Origin: Shewanella saliphila
GTDB lineage: Bacteria > Pseudomonadota > Gammaproteobacteria > Enterobacterales > Shewanellaceae
Direction of reading: 5' to 3'
NCBI RefSeq assembly: GCF_014648295.1
Contig: NZ_BMQV01000004.1
Location: 94,628-158,627 of the forward strand
Length of the DNA: 64,000 bases
This document shows, piece by piece, positions 61,340 through 64,000 of this stretch. Under the pieces are notes generated by a model. It worked only from the letters and a program-made list of their open reading frames with translations, was not told the origin of the DNA and did no database searches. The stretch's first letter is position 1, and each line of letters starts with the position of its first letter. The translations under genes and the position numbers were made by a program.

Positions 61340-61756
61340 CTTAATCTCGTTATATTTCGGAAATGGAAGTCGTAAAAGTGTCGCCGATTCTAGCAGGAAT
61401 AAGCCGTTGTGTTTAGGTGCAGAGCATAAATATTGTTGAATTACTGTCGATAACGCGATAAGTATCATCATATTTCGCTTGGGGTAGGAATGTGAGCTAC
61501 ATAGAAATACTCATATTTACACATCTGATGTGTTAAGTTTATGTATCAAGTTAGCCCATTCGATAATACAATTTACAGATGTGTTATCAATGATAGCCAA
61601 AAATAGCATAATAAGAGAAAGGACTTCTCTGTGAGAGATACTCAAGCTTTGATACCTGAGGCTCGCTCCTTATTTACCCTGAAATGTATTGATTATTTGC
61701 AACTATCAATATCATTTCTACACTTAGCATATAATGCTGGAAATGAGAGTCCTAAT
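61340..61756. other. Divergent promoter region with palindromes
   Basis: About 420 bp between divergent genes. ACACATCTGATGTGT (61519-61533) is a perfect dyad, and GATGTGT recurs at 61578-61584 within GATAATACA...TGTGTTATC (61562-61588). These could be operators for either gene. An in-frame extension of the downstream gene to 61631 is judged non-coding. Confidence 0.4.
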
Positions 61757-62005
61757 ATGAAATCTGAATCTGCTGAAGCAGTTCAAGCACAAAATGCGAC
61801 AGTCACCGTGTTATTTTACGATGCTCCTGCAGGTCTTGAAATGTACAACGCTGTATTGACTGATTTACAAGTCAGTCAATCTGGGCGTGTGATGATCCCT
61901 GAGTCATTCCGTCGTGGTAAGTCAATTATTGCGGTACTCGAAGGCGAGTGCACAATATTGAATTCGTTAGGTGAGCGTGTTTATTCGCAGCGCACTGTTG
62001 GTTAA
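61757..62005 (+). CDS. Small conserved protein, TIGR02922 family
   Basis: 82 residues from ATG 61757, which follows GAGAGTCCTAAT. The body VTVLFYDAPAGLEMYNAVLTD and then SGRVMIPESFRRGKSIIAVLEGECTILN match, from memory, a small family named from Colwellia and Shewanella. It looks like a small beta-rich domain (RGKSIIAVLEG resembles AbrB-like or cold-adapted small folds, not decisive). Function unknown. The GTG at 61631 would add 42 unconserved residues. Confidence 0.75.
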   Translation: MKSESAEAVQAQNATVTVLFYDAPAGLEMYNAVLTDLQVSQSGRVMIPESFRRGKSIIAVLEGECTILNSLGERVYSQRTVG

Positions 62006-62030
62006 TCACTCAACATGATTGATTAATAAT

Positions 62031-62056
62031 AAAAAAGACACGCAAGTGTCTTTTTT
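62031..62056. terminator. Bidirectional terminator between the small gene and tetR
   Basis: The stem AAAAAAGACAC / GTGTCTTTTTT with loop GCAA overlaps the last codon of the minus-strand tetR gene by 2 bp. Confidence 0.88.
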
Positions 62057-62639
62057 ATTGTCTGATTAAATCCGCGAGCAGTTTGTCTGCTAAGGGTTGT
62101 AATACTTCTACATTAGGTTGGGTGTTCGCTACCGTTCGTAATCCGTAAATCCCCATCACTAAATACTGAGCTAAAAACTGGCTATCGCTCTCTTGCGGGA
62201 TAAGCTGTTGTGCTTTTGCGGTATCAAATACCTGCGCTAATGATTGATGCCATGACTGTAAAAATTGACAAGTGATTTGTTTAATCTGCTCATCTTGCTC
62301 ACCCATTTCACTTAACGATTTAGTCAATAAACAGGCTTTGGTAGCATCACAACTTAAACACTCTTGTAATATTTGCGCGAGATAATCACTTAAGTTATCT
62401 ACTGCAGAGCGGTCATTGGCAAACAGTTGCTTAAATTGATCTGTTCTATCTTGTTGATATTGTTCAATTGCGGCAATGAATAAACCTTTTTTATTATCGA
62501 AAGCGCAATAAATCGACCCAGGATGCAGTCCTGTCGCTTTAGTGAGATCTTGCATGCTGGTTTTAGAAAATCCGTTTACCATAAAGGTACACATTGCCGC
62601 ACGTAATACTCGTTCTCTATCAAATTCAGCGTGTCTCAT
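62055..62639 (-). CDS. TetR/AcrR family regulator
   Basis: 194 residues from ATG 62639 (MRHAEFDRERVLRAAMCTF). The helix-turn-helix is TSMQDLTKATGLHPGSIYCAFDNKKGLF (about residues 28-52). The C-terminal ligand domain has several Cys (LSCDATKACLL), as in the NemR-like repressors that sense electrophiles. It is divergent from an ene-reductase gene and separated by twin palindromes, the arrangement of nemR-nemA. An in-frame ATG at 62768 would lie in the operator and is rejected. Confidence 0.9.
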   Translation of the reverse strand: MRHAEFDRERVLRAAMCTFMVNGFSKTSMQDLTKATGLHPGSIYCAFDNKKGLFIAAIEQYQQDRTDQFKQLFANDRSAVDNLSDYLAQILQECLSCDATKACLLTKSLSEMGEQDEQIKQITCQFLQSWHQSLAQVFDTAKAQQLIPQESDSQFLAQYLVMGIYGLRTVANTQPNVEVLQPLADKLLADLIRQ

Positions 62640-62724
62640 ATTCTGCCACTTAAAGTTAATAACAAAGCGCAATAGCTCATATTTTCTGAGTCTATCCAAA
62701 TTTGACCGACTATTCAAAAAATAC

Positions 62725-62768
62725 TTGAATGTGTATTCAAATATCATTATTCTTGAATGCATATTCAA
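62725..62768. promoter_or_regulatory. Twin palindromic operators between tetR and the ene-reductase gene
   Basis: Two perfect 16-bp dyads of the form TTGAAT-N4-ATTCAA: TTGAATGTGTATTCAA (62725-62740) and TTGAATGCATATTCAA (62753-62768), 28 bp centre to centre. A third, looser pair (ATTCAA at 62712-62717 with TTGAAT of site 1) adjoins. The second site ends 16 bp before the ene-reductase ATG, so binding should block its expression. Confidence 0.85.
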
Positions 62769-62784
62769 TTAAGGAGATCGTCAC

Positions 62785-63828
62785 ATGACGGCAAGTTTAT
62801 TTACACCATATAAACTCAATGACACCCTAACATTATCAAACAAGATTCTAATGGCACCATTAACCCGTTGTATGGCAGATGATGACTTGGTCCCTACGCA
62901 GCAGATTGCCGATTATTATGCGCGTCGTGCTGAAGCCGGCTTAATTATCAGTGAAGCCACGATTATTCGCGCCGATGGCCAGGGTTATCCAAACACTCCA
63001 GGTTTATTTACCCCAGCGCAAATTGATGGTTGGCGCGTAGTGACTGATGCTGTGCACAAAAATGGCGGCAAAATATTTGCCCAGCTATGGCACACCGGCC
63101 GCGTGGCTCATCCACACTTTTTTGGCGGTGGTGACGTATTATCGTCTTCTGCCCAAGCGGTTGAAGGCACAGTGCCAAGAATGCGCGAACTGGTTTACCA
63201 AACGCCAAAAGCCGCCACAATTGAAGACATTAAACAATTAGTGATTGATTATGCTCAAGCGGCTGCAAACGCGATTGATGCAGGTTTTGACGGCGTTGAA
63301 ATTCACGGCGCGAATGGCTATTTAATTGACCAGTTTTTACATCACGACAATAACCGTCGTGAAGATGAATACGGCCAAACCCCTGAAAACATGTCACGCT
63401 TTGCGTTAGAAGTGGTCGATGCTGTTATTGCGCGTATCGGCGCTGATCGCACAGCATTACGTGTATCTCCAGGTGCTTATTTTAATATGGCTGGCGACTC
63501 ACGCGACCGCGCAGTATTTGATTATTTATTACCTGAGGTGGCTAAACGCAATTTAGCGTTTTTACACGGCGGAATTTTTGACGACTCAATGGAGTTTGAT
63601 TACCTAGGTGGCAGTATCTCGGCTTATCTTCGTAGCGTTTACACGGGCACATTAGTGGGCGTGGGCAGTTACACCGCAGAAACTGGCAGTGCTGCTATTA
63701 GCGATAACAAGTTTGATTTATTAGCCATTGGACGCCCGTTTATTGCTAACCCAGACTATGTGGCAAAGGTGCGTGACGGAGATGAGCTAGTGGCTTACAC
63801 CGACACCATGTTAACTGAATTGATTTAA
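62785..63828 (+). CDS. Alkene (ene-) reductase, old yellow enzyme family
   Basis: FMN-dependent reductase of activated alkenes and nitro compounds, 347 residues. TIM-barrel marks: KILMAPLTRCMADDDLVP, QLWHTGRVAHP, and the substrate pair in EIHGANGYLIDQFLHHDNNRREDEYG (His and Asn), GRPFIANPDY near the end. The Cys of LTRC marks the classical OYE/NemA class. AAGGAG precedes the ATG by 10 bp. Probably repressed by the divergent TetR protein and induced by electrophiles. Confidence 0.94.
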   Translation: MTASLFTPYKLNDTLTLSNKILMAPLTRCMADDDLVPTQQIADYYARRAEAGLIISEATIIRADGQGYPNTPGLFTPAQIDGWRVVTDAVHKNGGKIFAQLWHTGRVAHPHFFGGGDVLSSSAQAVEGTVPRMRELVYQTPKAATIEDIKQLVIDYAQAAANAIDAGFDGVEIHGANGYLIDQFLHHDNNRREDEYGQTPENMSRFALEVVDAVIARIGADRTALRVSPGAYFNMAGDSRDRAVFDYLLPEVAKRNLAFLHGGIFDDSMEFDYLGGSISAYLRSVYTGTLVGVGSYTAETGSAAISDNKFDLLAIGRPFIANPDYVAKVRDGDELVAYTDTMLTELI

Positions 63829-63904
63829 GTTTTTGTTGTTTGCGTGGCTAATCCTTACGGATTATATACCCAAACAACCTGAAGATGCTCGATTTCAGCA
63901 AGAA

Positions 63905-63989
63905 TTTACACGCGTTTAGACAAGGCATTGATTGCGGGTAATGGTTATTCCCTTTCCAAAATCAATAACGCAGCATAAACGCGTGTAAA
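63905..63989. repeat. REP/MITE-like inverted repeat at the right edge
   Basis: The perfect 14-bp arms TTTACACGCGTTTA (63905-63918) and TAAACGCGTGTAAA (63976-63989) enclose 57 bp that itself folds (ATTGATT / AATCAAT and GGTAAT / ATTCC elements). It lies 77 bp after the ene-reductase stop with a short flank (CTGAAGATGCTCGATTTCAG, itself partly palindromic). It looks like a dispersed non-coding repeat; copies outside the window could not be checked. Confidence 0.65.
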
Positions 63990-64000
63990 ACTTGCCCTTT

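Noticed and set aside
61340..61471. N-terminal extension of the YebC-family gene
   Set aside because: It adds 44 unconserved residues; [15 protein letters not shown] at 61339 is the standard start.
62640..62768. N-terminal extension of the TetR gene
   Set aside because: It would lie in the operator region and add 43 residues before the usual TetR N-terminus.

Overview
The window is a stretch of gammaproteobacterial chromosome, almost certainly from the genus Shewanella and probably its marine, cold-tolerant side. The base composition is low in G+C. The gene order relA-mazG-pyrG-eno-ftsB-ispD-ispF-truD-surE-pcm-nlpD-rpoS-mutS-recA-alaS-csrA-tRNA is the familiar Shewanella order, and the proteins read as close Shewanella-type orthologues. 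Genus is an inference from gene order and protein character; no database was searched.

Layout. 1-7 kb (minus strand): a partial membrane protein, SOS-controlled recN, an auxin-efflux-type carrier, a 57-residue small protein, a DUF416 protein and the hybrid sensor kinase barA. 7-21.5 kb (plus strand): rlmD, relA, mazG, pyrG, eno, then a tight ftsB-ispD-ispF-truD-surE-pcm-nlpD-rpoS run. 21.5-30.2 kb: mutS (minus), then a damaged recA-recX locus, alaS, csrA and six tRNA genes (Ser-Arg-Arg-Arg-Ser-Arg). 30.2-34.6 kb: an unusual 14-bp-period repeat array and the Na+-pumping oxaloacetate decarboxylase operon oadGAB. 34.6-39.6 kb: a nitrate-type ABC transporter operon with its own porin, behind a leader terminator. 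39.6-51.3 kb: a dicarboxylate symporter, YqaA, an M16 protease, gshA, two lipoproteins, an Aer-like receptor and purEK. 51.3-64 kb: a VWA lipoprotein / ECF sigma / putative anti-sigma operon, a tricorn-like S41 protease, OsmC, a DsbA-family protein, a hibernation factor, a YebC-family protein, a small conserved protein, and a divergent TetR / old-yellow-enzyme pair ending in a REP/MITE-like inverted repeat.

The most striking observation is the recA locus. Aligned to the canonical 353-residue RecA, the gene carries two clean internal deletions, inferred as 35 bp and 152 bp. Both break the frame, and together they remove the catalytic-glutamate segment and the whole DNA-binding loop L2. Its LexA box, ribosome-binding site and terminator are intact. 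Immediately downstream, recX survives only as scrambled pieces in several frames. The lysC gene usually found between alaS and csrA is absent. Either this strain lost its main recombinase recently, or it carries recA elsewhere, or the assembly is wrong here.

The second striking object is a tandem array at 30239-30574: 24 units of 14 bp with a 5-unit (70-bp) higher-order repeat, just after the tRNA terminator. I cannot assign it a known function. Other regulatory structures worth attention are the nitrate-operon leader terminator, an orphan terminator before gshA, paired dyads before the hibernation factor gene, and twin palindromes between tetR and the ene-reductase gene. Several global regulators lie close together and are functionally linked: BarA (which acts on CsrA through small RNAs in relatives), RelA, RpoS and CsrA. 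The tRNA promoter has the GC-rich discriminator typical of stringent control.
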